Positions 10,656 through 22,726 of a DNA stretch of 64,000 nt are shown one piece after another. Numbering within the stretch: the first letter of the stretch is position 1; each line of letters starts with the position of its first letter. The translations under genes and the position numbers were made by a program. Origin of the DNA: Fragilariopsis cylindrus CCMP1102. Taxonomy: Eukaryota > Bacillariophyta > Bacillariophyceae > Bacillariales > Bacillariaceae. Location: NCBI GenBank assembly GCA_900095095.1, contig FMBT01000295.1, positions 1 through 64,000 of the forward strand. The letters are read 5' to 3'. The notes beneath the pieces are model-generated. The model searched no databases. It was not told the origin of the DNA and saw only the letters and a list, made by a program, of their open reading frames with translations.

Positions 10656-13372
10656 ATGGCAGAGACTAACAAACAAAACAAAAACAAGACGAAAAGTCGT
10701 CAGAGTTTGTCGGAAGAAGAAGTGAATGCTCTTTCGGAAGGACATCATACATGTATAATATGCTTTAGCAACCTCGACGAGAATATCCGAGCAAAGCTTC
10801 CTTGTAACCATGATGATATGTGTGGACGCTGTCATATGAGACTGCGTTTTCTAAACGAGGATAAAAAATGTCCAATTTGCAAAACTACGAACGATACTAT
10901 AATCGTCGATCGGGATGCGAATAAAAAGTTTGAGGAGTATCCACGATGGGGCGATGAAATCGGAGCTGGGTTTATTTATCGGAAAGATGTTGGTATGTTT
11001 TTTGAGGAGACATACTTTCATGAATCGATCGAACCTCTCTTTGCCTTATCTTGTCATAAATGTAATTTCAAAATCGATGAGAATACTACCAAAAATAATA
11101 CTGGAGGGAAGAAGAAAAACAAACCACGACGATTATTGGAGGATCACTTACGAAGTGATCACAGACAATCGATGTGTTATTTGTGTATAGATCACAAACG
11201 TGACTTTATATCTCAATTACCGAGATTTACTCCAAACCAACTCCAGAAGCATTTGAAGTTTGGTGACGGTCCTGGTACTGGATTTAATGGGCACCCGATT
11301 TGTGAATTTTGTCACCCAAAAAGGTTTTATGATGTTAATTTCCTCCATACACACTTGCATAAGGAACATTACAAGTGTCATGTTTGTGAAAAACAGGACC
11401 AGGACAATCAATGGTTCAAAAATTATAGGTCGATGTCACGACATTTTGACAAGCAACACTTTATGTGTCATGATGTGCAGTGTCTTGAAGCTCGTTTCGT
11501 CGTATTCGAAAATGAATTGGACCTGAGAGCACACGGTAAGTTATTTTTACTTATCGATGCCTAGTAGGAGTAGATCATTCATTTGCTGCGTGTGTGCTGC
11601 GTGTTCGATTTTTTGACGAAACTTATGCTAATCGCCCGTTTTCGTATCCATTTTTCTGTCTACTCTTTTTTTATTCTAGAGCTTTCTGTTCATGGAGGTA
11701 GCTCTAATGGGTCGACAAAGATCAATCTTGAATTCAATATTCGTCGAGCAAATGGAATGGGTGGTGGTGGTGGTGAACGGCACGACACTCCAAGAGAATC
11801 AGACTTTAACTACAGTGTAGATGGTCAGGCATTCGTACCACAGGCCTTGCCAAACAACAACGACAACAGTAACAATAACAATAACAATAACAATACAGAT
11901 TCGGCGAATAATGGCAACAACGCCACCGTCCCTGTTTCGCAATTGCATCCACAGCACATTCAACGAACAGAAGAACTGCGTGCTCACGCAGCGGTAGTTC
12001 GGCAACAACAAGCGATTGAATCACAAGTAGAGTCTTTTCCTACGTTGCATTCCGCGGCAGCTTCATCATCATCGTCATCGGCTTCATTATGGACAGCAGG
12101 AACTGTGTTGCAAGATACGGCTAGATCTAAGAAAAACATTGGACAAGTGACACAAGATTCCTTCCCGGCTTTGCAGTCAGGATCTTCAAACAACGGAAAA
12201 AAGAAAGCAGTGAAGGGAAGTATCGGAGCGACGAGAAGACAATTTGCTGCAATGACAACTTCTGCCAATCAACGACAGCAACAAGATTCTTGGGGAGGAA
12301 ATACTGTAACTGGATTGATGGAACCATCGTCAACAACATCAAATAGAGGATATTTTGCTTCGACACCTTCAGCAGCCGTGTCACATCAGACTAATCGACA
12401 ATCGAATTTAGCATCGGATAATTTTCCTTCTTTAGGTGGCCCGTCTTCTGGAAATAACAATAGTTCCGCTAGTACATACTCTGCGGCCGATTCTTTGTCA
12501 AAGAAAAACTTTCAACGAAGAGCAGTCGGCTCGGTTCCTCCTCCATCGATGAGCAGTTCAGCAGACTTTCCTTCCATGCAGAGTAGTAGTCGAAGGACGG
12601 CTACTACTAGTAGTGCAAAAGCTACTAAAAAGAATCCCCCGAAGCCATCACAGTCACCATATATGCATAGTGTTTCCAATTTTCCTGCACCCCCCGCGGC
12701 TAATCAATCAACACGGCCCGATATACGTCAACAGATGATGGGAAGAGATTCAGCTAATAATATGTCAACGCAGCAAGCCAGAGATAATGTATTGCATGCG
12801 GATATATCCTCGGCAACTTCCGCAAAGGCTACTCTAGAAGATATGAAGGCATCTCTCGGTCCGAAGAATTTCAAACAACTCAAACGGTTGACGAAGGATT
12901 TTGCGCAGGAACAACTGTCTCCTGAAGGTTATGTAGATCAGGCTGCTGCATTATTTGATAGAGGCTACGGAGATCCAGATTTTTGGTCATTTCTACCATC
13001 GCTACTCTTGTCTTGTCCAAACCAAGACTCATCAAAACATGCCTTGAAATACATGAATAGTTTGAAGCGACAGCAGCATCTTTCCTCAAATCAAGTACCA
13101 CGATCCGCTTGGTAGTAGCAGTGGCTACCTCAACGGCATCATGGAACGGAGCTTCTGCTTGGGATGCGAGTACCCCTCGATCATTGAGTGCTGTAGTCAC
13201 AGCTTCAAGTCCACAAGGAGGAAGTGCAACTAAGTACATGGCAAAGCAGCAAAAGAAGCAAAAGCAGCAGCAGTCGAGCAACTCTTCTCAGCAGCAGAAC
13301 AATGCGGAAAAGAGTGCAATAAAGAAGAAGAAACAGAAAGACGAGTTAAAAGATCTAGCTTATGGTAGATGA
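10656..13372 (+). CDS. ZNF598: E3 ubiquitin ligase ZNF598/Hel2
   Basis: Exon 1 is 10656-11535 and exon 2 starts at 11680 (GT-AG). The main frame ends at 13115, giving 771 aa. Residues 33-75 form a RING finger (C33, C36, C50, H52, C56, C59, C72, C75). Residues about 130-300 carry the C2H2/CCHC zinc-finger array typical of ZNF598/Hel2, ending in an ELSVHGG segment. This ligase ubiquitinates small-subunit ribosomal proteins at collided ribosomes and starts ribosome quality control. The rest is Ser/Asn/Gln-rich and repeats a short motif, (D/S)xFPSL or SFPALQS, as in the family. A second frame, 13109-13372, overlaps the stop and encodes a Trp-containing, Gln/Lys-rich piece ending KKKQKDELKDLAYGR, which looks like the natural C-terminus. 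No splice pair I tried joins the two in phase, so a sequence error, an allelic frameshift or an unrecognised intron is possible. Confidence 0.85.
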
Positions 13373-13521
13373 GCTACATTAAGAAAAATAATATCTAATA
13401 ATATGAATTATATAAAAAAGAGAACGTGGAAGGATAACTTCTGAACTTTACACGAGCTGTCAGGAGCAAAGCAAAGTACAGTAATGCAAAAATTAACTGA
13501 TATATAGTCGTACTGTGTAAT

Positions 13522-16500
13522 TTACTGCCTGGCTAATACCTTCAGTTTTTGTGATGATTCTAGTCCTGTCGCCTCTACCATTGCAGTAAACATTCCGTTT
13601 TTATCTTGTAATAATTCCGATGGTGGTCCAATTTCTGCGACTTTTCCTTTATTTATTACAATGATTTTGTCGTAGTCAATAATAGTATTGAGTCGATGCG
13701 CTATTGTCAGCAATGTTGTATTTGGAAATTGACTCCGTAACATTTGTTGGACAAAATCATCCGTGGTTTGGTCGACGGACGATGTTGCCTCATCCAACAC
13801 TAATAGTCTAGGATTTGCTAACATAGCTCGTGCCAACGACATTAACTGCTTTTCACCAGAGCTAAAATTCGACCCCCCCTCTTCAACTAAATCTAACAGT
13901 ATTCTCCTACCTCTATCGGAACCTGGAAAACGAACAAGATCTAACGCCTTTAGAATGTCTTCGTCATCATGGGACGAGAATGGATCAAGGTTTGATTTGA
14001 TTGTTCCGGAAAATATAGAAGGATCTTGCGGAAGAATAAACATCCCATTTTGACGTCCTCGTACATCAGATAAGCCTAACGTACTCAAGTCTACTCCATC
14101 CAATGTTATGCGACCTTGCTCTATCTCGACTAACCGAAACAATGCAGTTGTGAGGGTACTTTTACCTAAAAGTTATTGAACGTGAGCCATTCATTTCAAA
14201 TATCAAATATGTGAGTCAAAAATGTGCATAACAGCAGCTTCCCTTCGTTTGAACATAATATACTACCGGGTAGCAGTATTGAAAGAATAACATCAGAGTA
14301 CTCACCTGCTCCTGTCCTTCCTACTACGGCGCATCTTTGACCATGCTGTATTGTAAAAGATAGCTCATTCAACGATAGTGGCAGACCCGGCCTATACCGG
14401 AGCGATACATTATTAAACTCAAGCAACCCTTTACAAGGCCATGAATCGTCAACTTTGTATTCGTCCGGCGTCACCATACTTTTCTCCTGAGGTAACATTT
14501 CCATACTGTGCATCCTTTCGATTGAAGTGATTGCAGCTTCGGCTTCATTGAATGCATTTATCAAAAAACCCAAAGTCACAGTCATTGATGTTGCCCAGAT
14601 AATAAGTAACCCTGAAAGTCCCGGTGATAACCCCAAATGATCATTGAATGTAGTTATGAAAAGACAAGCTGCTAGTGTTACGAAAGCTCCGATCGTTTCA
14701 AGTCGAACTGCTATCCATCTTCTGGATGACACAAAATTTAGCATAGCCGAAGAGTTATCATTAATGTAGCACTGGAAAATGTGTAGAAAATAGTCGTTCT
14801 TACCGAACGCTCTGATAGCCGTACACCCGTCGATGCCTTCCGCCATAGCTGCCTGAACCGGTGAACGACTAACTGCATCTAGACGTTGTATATCGTTTGC
14901 ACTCCAGCGATAGTGTCGCAATATTATCACGTATAGCGCCAGGACAAATCCATTGATGATGGCCATAAACGGGACAAGAGTAATCATGACGACCTGACCT
15001 GCGACCAACCAGCTGCACGCAATCATGAAAATACTCATAAATTGAGTAAGTGTAATGTCTACTTGCTCGACGTCATATGTAAAGCGATTGAGGATTCTTC
15101 CCAATGGAGTGGTATCATAGTATGACATCGGAGCGAGAAGAACACACCTGGTCATGTTCGAAAATATCCTCTCACATGCTCTGGCACCTCCAAATATAGC
15201 CCATTGGCAGCGTCCAACTAGAAAAAAAAGCATCGTAACAATGATTACTGCGTATACAATGAGATACGAGTACTGCGAGGAGCGTCCATCAAGTTGATCA
15301 GGAAATGATATCCCAAAGACTTTGATATCTTTCCCGACTGCAGAAGTCCAAGTTGCAAGCCACCAATCAATGGCAATGTAGCTACCACGATCAAGTGTCA
15401 GTAGAAGGATTTGAATAATTATGAATACAACTCCACCGGCTAAATTGAACCAGCGCCACCATGAAGCTAACGCTGACACGCCGTGCTCACGCTCTTCTTT
15501 CGTCATAATCTCGCCTCTTCTCACATCACTATCTCCATCTGATACTTCTGTCATTTCTTCTGAAATTAGTTCGATATTTTCTTCTGTTGAAGGTTTATTG
15601 GTGTCTTGATTTGTATGCGATTGAAGAGATATGCGTATAAAATCTAACTTCTCATTTTCCGTATCATGCGATGATTGTAGATCCATCCAAGTGCCATAAA
15701 AGAGAACGTTACCAGCGTCAAGGACGAGAATCCTACTCACTCTTTGGAGGACATGTAGAGCATGAGTTACCAGTACGACACCACAATTACGTAAGAGCCC
15801 TTTACCGGTATTACTATCAAATAGATTTTCAAATACACGCTGGGAGGTTCCAGCATCAATTGCTGAGAGAATATCATCAAGATAACAAACATCAGCATTC
15901 GCATAGACAGCTCGAGCTAATCCAACTCGTGCTTTTTGACCACCACTCATAGTGACTCCTCTCTCACCAATTTGAGTGAGATCTCCGGCAGGCCACATCT
16001 TACAATCATCTCGTAAGCAGCAGGCATCAAGAACTTCATCATACCGTTTTTTATCATACAACGAACCGAATATTATATTATCACGCACCGAAGAGCTTAA
16101 TATAAATGGTGTCTGGCCAGCAAATGCTATCCTTTTGCCGCTGATTGTAATAGAGCTATCATCTGAAGATGGGATATCACCAAGCAAACCTTGAATAAGT
16201 GTCGTCTTCCCAGCTGCGACTTCTCCGACAACAGCTAATACTTCTCCCCTAGCAACGCTGAAATTCACATTAGACAATGTAAACGCTGCTGCTGCTGCAG
16301 TTGTTGTTGTTGCGCTAGTTGTACTTTCTTGGTTGCAACCTTCGTCATCGTCATAAGAATCCTTCGTTCCAACATAAAACGTAGCATTTTTAACTTCTAA
16401 AACACAGCTGTCATCTTCATCATGCACTTTTTGCATATTAATCTTATTTTCTGTATCGTTCATATCGAGGATACTTTCACGTTCCATAAAATGTGATATT

Positions 16501-17744
16501 CTTTGCATAGCTTGTATTCCCAAGGCTGCTTTTGATAATAGCTGGCCAGCCGCATTGATTGGGAATTTTAACATATTAAAAAGCATGGCTAGAGTGAAGA
16601 CAATCGATGCTGTCATAATATTATTGGGAGAAACTAGCACATACGTTGCAAATGTTGCTGCACTTGCTAATACAGGTGTAAATACTCTAATGACGAGTGT
16701 AAATCCCCATACTGCTTGCTCCTTGCGTATAATTTTCATTTCTCTTCGTCTTGTTTCTGTTACACGTTTATCGAACTTATCTTCATAATTATTAAGCTTA
16801 GTTACTTTGATTCCCTGAAGCATAGCTGTTATTATCTCAATACGTTCATCAGCAACTTTGATCCTTAATTTACGAATCTGAACGATCTTTAAAGCGACAT
16901 GTTTTGATATAGGAACTAATGCCACTAAAATCAATGCACCAATGAAACACGATGGTCCAATCAAAATAAACATTAAAACAACAACAATCAGAATTGCGAG
17001 TGGTGCTGCCCATATCATATGTCCATCGTGCATCACTTCAAATAATTTTTGTGTATCAGTTGCTACCAAATTTGTAACGATACCACTGGTAAGACCTTCA
17101 CGACCCTTGGGACTTAATTTCAAACTTTTTTCATATATTGCAGAAGTAACAGCACTTCGTATTATGATACCACTTTGATATGATAAAAATTGAGACCGAT
17201 GTGTACATAATCCATTGATGATTGATAGAACAAAAATCAACATCACGTATGGCATTGTTTCTTCCACCATTTGCATTTGTGCGTCCGAATTACTATTATT
17301 ATTATAAGCGTCCATATTTTCAACAGCTATCAATAATTTCATAACACACATTGGTATTGATAATTGCGCAATCAACGCGAAAAGCTGACAAAATCCAGCT
17401 CGAATAAATGTTGGTGCTGCGAGTTTCCACAATGTATAGAAAAAATTCCCATTTGTTTCTTCATACAGCAACCAAAATTTCTTATTCAATTTGAAAGACT
17501 GGTTGTCAGATGGGATTTGGTATAAGTCTTCTAACGTTAACTGAGCCTCGATGGACCTATCTCTTTTCTGTATTGATCCCTTAGAGAAAATTCGGTTCAT
17601 GTAACTGTACGTCCAATTGTTATAGAGGAGTATAATTTTTGATCGGAATGTCGGCGCACCATCGTCACCAGGCCAAGGCATCGACGATTCTACCATAATG
17701 CCAATCATGTCTTCTTTTCCTTTTGCTGATGTTGGAAGGCACAT
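13522..17744 (-). CDS. ABCC-type (MRP) full ABC transporter
   Basis: Two exons, 17744-14306 and 14165-13522, with a 140-nt GT-AG intron that splits the second Walker A codons (GAG|KST), give about 1360 aa. The order is TMD1 (about residues 90-400), NBD1 (about 450-690), TMD2 (about 765-1090) and NBD2 (about 1110-1360). NBD1 has GEVAAGKTT, the signature LSGGQ-like MSGGQKARV and the Walker B YLDD with Asp in place of the catalytic Glu, as is usual for ABCC NBD1. NBD2 has GRTGAGKST, SSGEKQ and LVLDEATSSVD, all intact. The protein should pump organic anions or conjugates across a cell or vacuole membrane. There is no extra N-terminal TMD0, so it is a short MRP type. A thirteen-residue Thr/Ala run from microsatellites precedes the NBD1 core. 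Confidence 0.93.
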
Positions 17745-17910
17745 AGTTTCTAGAGTAGAGATAATTTCTTTCTATATTTTCTATCAATTATTATCTATGA
17801 TCAAGATGGCTCCCAATTCAGCATCGAAGCACGAATACTGTACTCGTACAGTAGTGCACTAGGACAAATGTTATTAAATACGAGGCTCGAGATATATTCC
17901 CGACGAGTAA
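17745..17910. other. Upstream region of the ABCC gene
   Basis: A short AT-rich stretch between the ABCC start codon and the adjacent inverted-repeat element. It probably holds the transcription start. No motif was recognised. Confidence 0.35.
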
Positions 17911-18148
17911 GTACACTGGACCATGTTCACTAAGGGTCTTTCGGTGAATTAGAATGAAAAAAGAAACTAATCTATTCAATTTGTGCGAGACAAATTTATG
18001 CCATCAAGGACATCTAAAAATAAATTTAGCGTTTACGGCACAATTCCAGCACATTGACAAATTGCCACTGTACAAATTGAATAGCTTAGTTTCTTTTTAA
18101 TTTTAATACGCCGAAACACGCTAAGATGAATATGGTCCAGTACGGTAC
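17911..18148. mobile_element. MITE-like inverted-repeat element, about 80-bp arms
   Basis: The left arm begins GTACACTGGACCATGTTCAC (17911). The right arm, read in reverse complement from 18148, gives GTACCGTACTGGACCATATT. The match continues with gaps through a TTTCGG(T/C)G block and AAAAAGAAACTAA(T/G)CTATTC into AATTTGT at about 18000 and 18072. The arms are diverged but clearly homologous over about 80 bp with about 70 bp between them. TA lies at both outer ends, which would suit a Tc1/mariner-type MITE. If transcribed it would fold into one long hairpin. Confidence 0.65.
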
Positions 18149-18839
18149 AACAGTACATCTGTCATGTTTCGGAATAAATCCGAAATGAAGGATGTCGCAC
18201 GATTGGTTATGCGTCACGCCGGAATAAAGAAGAATATGATGAAAATACTGCAGAGAAAATAGTAAATAGGTTACTATTTTTGGGCTTCATTTAGAACAAT
18301 ACATTGTAACTGACTTAGTTAAAAAATTGCTTTAAATAATACCATGTACAAGCTTGTACCGTACTTCCACTACAGTAATATCACATAAATATACTCAATT
18401 TCAAAAGTCCTAGTATTTGCTACATCGAAACGTTGGTTGGGAGAATCTTTCAAAACACATTCAAAATTCATTCCTAAATTCATCAAATACTTTTTGTGGA
18501 AGAATAAAATACACTTTCCTAATTTCTACTATCTCTTGACTACATATTGTACGCATATTCGAGATTCAAGAATAGTTTTGAAAGTTGACTGATTTATTAT
18601 ATATCGAGCTTCGATGTTAGCATAAGCTTCTCGATAATATTTACTCGTCACAAGCCATTTCAATGAGCTTCAATATACTTAGTAGTCTGATCTGATAGTT
18701 GGTCCTACTTTACATGGTAGGTCCTCGACTGCTGACGGGCTAATCTTTTAGGCGGTACGGAACAAAATATCAGGTTACTAGAATAAGTAACACTCACTTT
18801 ACATTATCCTTCAAGTAGTTCCCGAATACAAAACATAAA
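18149..18839. other. Intergenic, no gene seen
   Basis: AT-rich sequence between the hairpin element and the 3' end of the ChaN-methyltransferase gene. No open frame, RNA or repeat that I can support. Confidence 0.5.
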
Positions 18840-20852
18840 TTAATGCGGTTTTCTTGCCACCACGCAAACCCTTGCACATATGCTATCCATGTCATAGTCG
18901 TCCAGATGATTAAAACTAGCCCCACCTACGTGAACTTTACTTCTTATTGCAGGGTTCGATTCTTGTAGAACTTCTTCAGGTATTTCCATACTCATAACAC
19001 TGTTGGAATCGTCGATCACAACATCAACAAATCCTAATTTTTCACAAAGGGGTTTGAGTTTGATCTTTGATATGAACATCTTCATACATAAGGGCCAAGA
19101 GATCCCAGACTCCAAATTATCTTCTTGGGTGGTTGTTGTACAAATAGAAATGCGTCCGCCAGGTTTGAGTACGCGGTATAGCTCTTTGAAGGCCTTTTCT
19201 TTGTTTGGTGCGAGACAAAATGCCCCATTGGAAATAATAACATCAATTGAATTACTTGGAATGTTTTTAGACATATTTTCCATATCAGCAACCATAAAAT
19301 GCGCATTCAGATTCTGCTCTCTTGCTCTTTTAAGCGCATGACGAACTTCGTTGTCACTGATATCAATTCCAACGACTAATCCCTCCGGACCAACAGCAGA
19401 ACAAGCGATCGTTGAGTCAATTCCGAGCCTTTAGAGATTCATGTGTGCGTGTGGGTAAGGCGTGTGTATGCATGCGTGTCAGTCAAGTGTAGATAGGCAG
19501 AGATTATTACGATCGAATTTCAATAAACACGGTACTTACCCACTACCGACATCCAGCACTGTTTCACCTTTTTGTATTTTTGCATGCAAATGAGGATTTC
19601 CTACACCTTGAAAATTGTACACGTCGGGACCTGCAGCTTGGAATTCTTTCTCTGTGTAACCTAAGCTATGCATGATCCATGCAGCCTTTAGACTATTTCC
19701 AGGAATGCTTGCTGTGTCTCCAACCTTGTCGTATGCGTTTTTGGTTTCTTCCTTGACCTCCCATCCATTGATAATCTCTTCAGGAATCTCATAGAAGTAC
19801 ATATAATCACACGGATTTGATCCCTCCTGGCCAAATCGTGACTTAAGAAAGGTCGACACGTTGTTTTTCTCTTCATTGTTGCTGTTGCGGATTTTGTTTT
19901 CTTCAATATTATTCTCGGCATCACCATGCTTACCCATGAGTGCATCTGACGTTGTATCCGTACTAATTACCAAACACGTATCGGCAGCCATTTCAGGATT
20001 TTCTCGTAAAACTCGTTCAGGAACACCACAATAATGAAGTAAATGACCATTACCTGCTATGACAAGGAATTTCTCGTTAACGAATTCTTCTTCTTCTTCG
20101 TTATTATTATTCTGTATCAATCCTGTAATTTTTTGCGCCATTGCCTCGTCCTTCAAAACTTGTGCCTTGAAGATATTCCGAAATTGATCGGATGGGCTAT
20201 CAAATGTTTCTTGATTGTCCGAGGAATCTTTGTTGTATATTGACCGTCCACTTAATAGAGATTCAAACACGTTATAATGAAATTCGGAACTATCTAAGTT
20301 GACATCCTCGGGCAACCATTCTTTGGCAGCTTTCAATGCTTGTTCCTCGCCATCCTTCATTAACATTCGTGCGTACTTTCGTGGCAAAAATCCTGCATGT
20401 AGATGTATTCCTAGATTTTTTGCATCTTCCAACAAATATCGGTACGGCTCAATATCGTGACCTTCCTCTCCTGTCTCATGATATTTATCTACAAGCTGAT
20501 CAAAGTCGATTTCATTATCCATATATCGATCTAACAGTTCTTGTAAATCAAAACTGAAATGTTCTAAGATAACGTGTAGTTTATCAGACTGTTTATTCAT
20601 CTCTGCTTGAATCTCTCGTTGAAATGAGATGATGGGTGGCATCGAATGGATCTCGCCTAAAAAGACTAACTTGTGCCTAGCAATTTCTTTCGACGGGTGC
20701 TTAGATATTTCCCCAAAATTTGATGTTGTCGATACTGACTCGTTCAGATAAGAAAGTGAGTCCGGAAAAATACTAGACGCTCCACGAGTTCCAATCAATT
20801 TATGCCAAATATGTTCCATAAAACCTGTGCGGGCTGCACCGGAAGTTGTCAT
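18840..20852 (-). CDS. ChaN-like (Haem_bdg) domain fused to a SAM methyltransferase
   Basis: Two exons, 20852-19540 and 19428-18840, with a GT-AG intron inside the SAM-binding motif (DVGSG|LGID), give 633 aa. Residues about 60-300 match the ChaN-like domain (DUF399, TIKI/EreA superfamily): the GEIHS motif near residues 66-70, an ILEHFSFD segment, HAGFLPRKYAR, and GNGHLLHYCGVPERV near 270-285. Residues about 395-633 are a class I methyltransferase with motif I (VLDVGSGLGID), an acidic motif II (VVGIDIS) and a post-I LYRVLKPGGRISI segment, closest in style to Methyltransf_11/ArsM-type enzymes. ChaN-type proteins bind haem or act as metal-dependent hydrolases, depending on subfamily. What the fused enzyme methylates is unknown. 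There is no clear signal peptide. Confidence 0.8.
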
Positions 20853-21414
20853 TTTTCCTTAAGAGTGTCTTTGTCTCTACAGACTTTTCTTTCTTTCTTT
20901 CAAGTATTGTAGCCAGCAAGATACGTTATATTCAACTGTAGCTCAACTCAAGTGATGTCGCACAGTTCTATGTAGATTTTCTGTGGAGTTAATGTGTTCC
21001 CTTCGGTGCATTTCTGTTGTTCTATTGTTCTATGATTGTGTCACATATTGTCATAGATCTGATTTCTGATTCATTTCTCGAGAAACAACACTTCAACGGA
21101 CACATAACCAAAAAGGCATGTTGTTCAATATCAAGCGTCGCGCGCGTTTTTCCTGACAGGCATTTGGGTGCCCATGCTGAACTCCCCTTAGGACTAATTA
21201 GTCATAAATCCCCCTCCCCCGCTTTTGTGTCAGAAATTTATAGGAAATCTCTTTCTCTTTTATTTTATTTTTGCCACGACGATGGGTTTTTGGTGATTAT
21301 AAAAAAAGGTAGATCACAATTCATTCATCTAACAGTAGTAGAGGTAGGACTAGTGCACTCAAAGCAACAGAACCCAATTTACAATTCCAGCATCAACTTT
21401 TCTTGAAGAGCAAA
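20853..21414. promoter_or_regulatory. Divergent promoter region
   Basis: About 560 bp between two divergent start codons, for the ChaN-methyltransferase and the TRM10-like genes. There is a TTTC microsatellite near 20887 and a short GCGCGCG run near 21135. No specific motif was recognised. Confidence 0.35.
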
Positions 21415-22553
21415 ATGACGACCGATGACGATTCATCAGAGGAAATAAAATTGGTTCAAAATTTGAATGCGATTTCTTTAGCTTCTTCTGCCGATAACAA
21501 TCCTTCAACTAGCACGTCGACGTCGTGTTTCGCTGATAATAATGATCGTCGAGTAATCATATTGGATGCTGGATATGGATTTCCTAGAGAGAAGAAGGTC
21601 CGAAAAGAAAAAATTAACGCGATTGCAAGTCAACTTTCCAACTTTTTGATTTGGCAGACGCATCATCATCAACAACCACAAAAAGAAACTGACATACCGA
21701 ACGAGAAAGAAACTGCCATCCCGCACCAATATGCCAACGTTCGAGTGGTTGGCTGCTCTGACGAGAATATCAAAACATTACTAGAAAATAGAACGATAGA
21801 TAACATGAAAAAAGTCGTATCATCAACCAGCGTATTGCCTCCACATGTCACCATAACTTGCGAGACCTTGGAACAGTGTTTAGAAAACCTCGCTGAACCA
21901 ATGCAGCGACGACGACAATGTCTCAATGACGATGGTGGTGATGGTGATAGTGATGACGAGAATGCCATTTCTGATACGACTAATGATGAAGCTATAGGTC
22001 ACGATATTTCCACACCAGTGTATTTGTCACCCGATGCTGACGAATCATTGAAACCATCAAGTGAACCACCTAGAATCATAATAATCGGCCTATTGATCGA
22101 TCGGCGAGTACAACCAAACAGAAGCAGAGATCGTGCCAATATTCTTAATATCATAACTCGTAGATGGCCGTTAGAAGAGTGTTTTAAGGACATAGATGCT
22201 TGTGAGCCTTTGAATGTTGACTGTATTTTAGAGGGCACGCAGTAAGTATGAAATATATGTGTGTGTGTGTTCTGTATCTTTCTCTTACTAACAACAATTT
22301 TTTTGCTTGTAAAACTCGATTCAATATGATTCAATTCAATATGATTCAATTCACTTCAATTTAATTCAATTCAATTCAATTCAATTCAATTCAATTCAGA
22401 CAATGGTGGTGGAACTGGAGTTGTTCTAGTTTTAAAAGTGCGAACATCAATAAAGGAAGCAATGAAGCGTTTGCGCAAGCTGCAACTCAGGCAATAGAAC
22501 ACCATGCCGAAAGGCACCCATCCCGACCGCTACACATAACCAAACGACCATGA
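21415..22553 (+). CDS. TRM10-like (SPOUT) putative tRNA methyltransferase
   Basis: Exons 21415-22241 and 22400-22553 (GT-AG) give 326 aa. The start is the first ATG of the frame. Weak but ordered similarity to the TRM10 m1G9 tRNA methyltransferase fold can be seen: a beta-strand VIILDAGYGF near residues 44-53 and a helical KEKINAIASQL segment. Later come an IIIIGLLIDRRVQPN strand-turn (TRM10 has a G-G-L-V-D-R-type motif here) followed by a helix, and a WPLEECF segment. An acidic Asp/Gly/Ser linker interrupts the domain. The C-terminus in exon 2 is Trp-rich (QQWWWNWS) and ends with His/Arg-rich sequence. Alternatively this is an unrelated diatom-specific protein; I rate the family call as tentative. 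Confidence 0.5.
22316..22399 (+). repeat. TTCAA pentanucleotide array forming an intron 3' end
   Basis: The intron of the TRM10-like gene ends in about fifteen ATTCA/TTCAA units that run directly into the acceptor CAG at 22397-22399. The downstream UTR also holds a TAAC tetranucleotide array at about 22556-22606. Array length may vary between alleles and could affect splicing. Confidence 0.8.
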
Positions 22554-22555
22554 TT

Positions 22556-22588
<33 letters not shown>

Positions 22589-22726
22589 CAACTAACCAAC
22601 TAACTAACCAATACAAACGAAACCGGCGGTTATATTTAGACACTTACGTTATGTACGCCAATGATTTAACTGGTAGGTTATGGTCAGGTATTATAATGTA
22701 AATCTTCCTGTATTATTATAGTTCTA

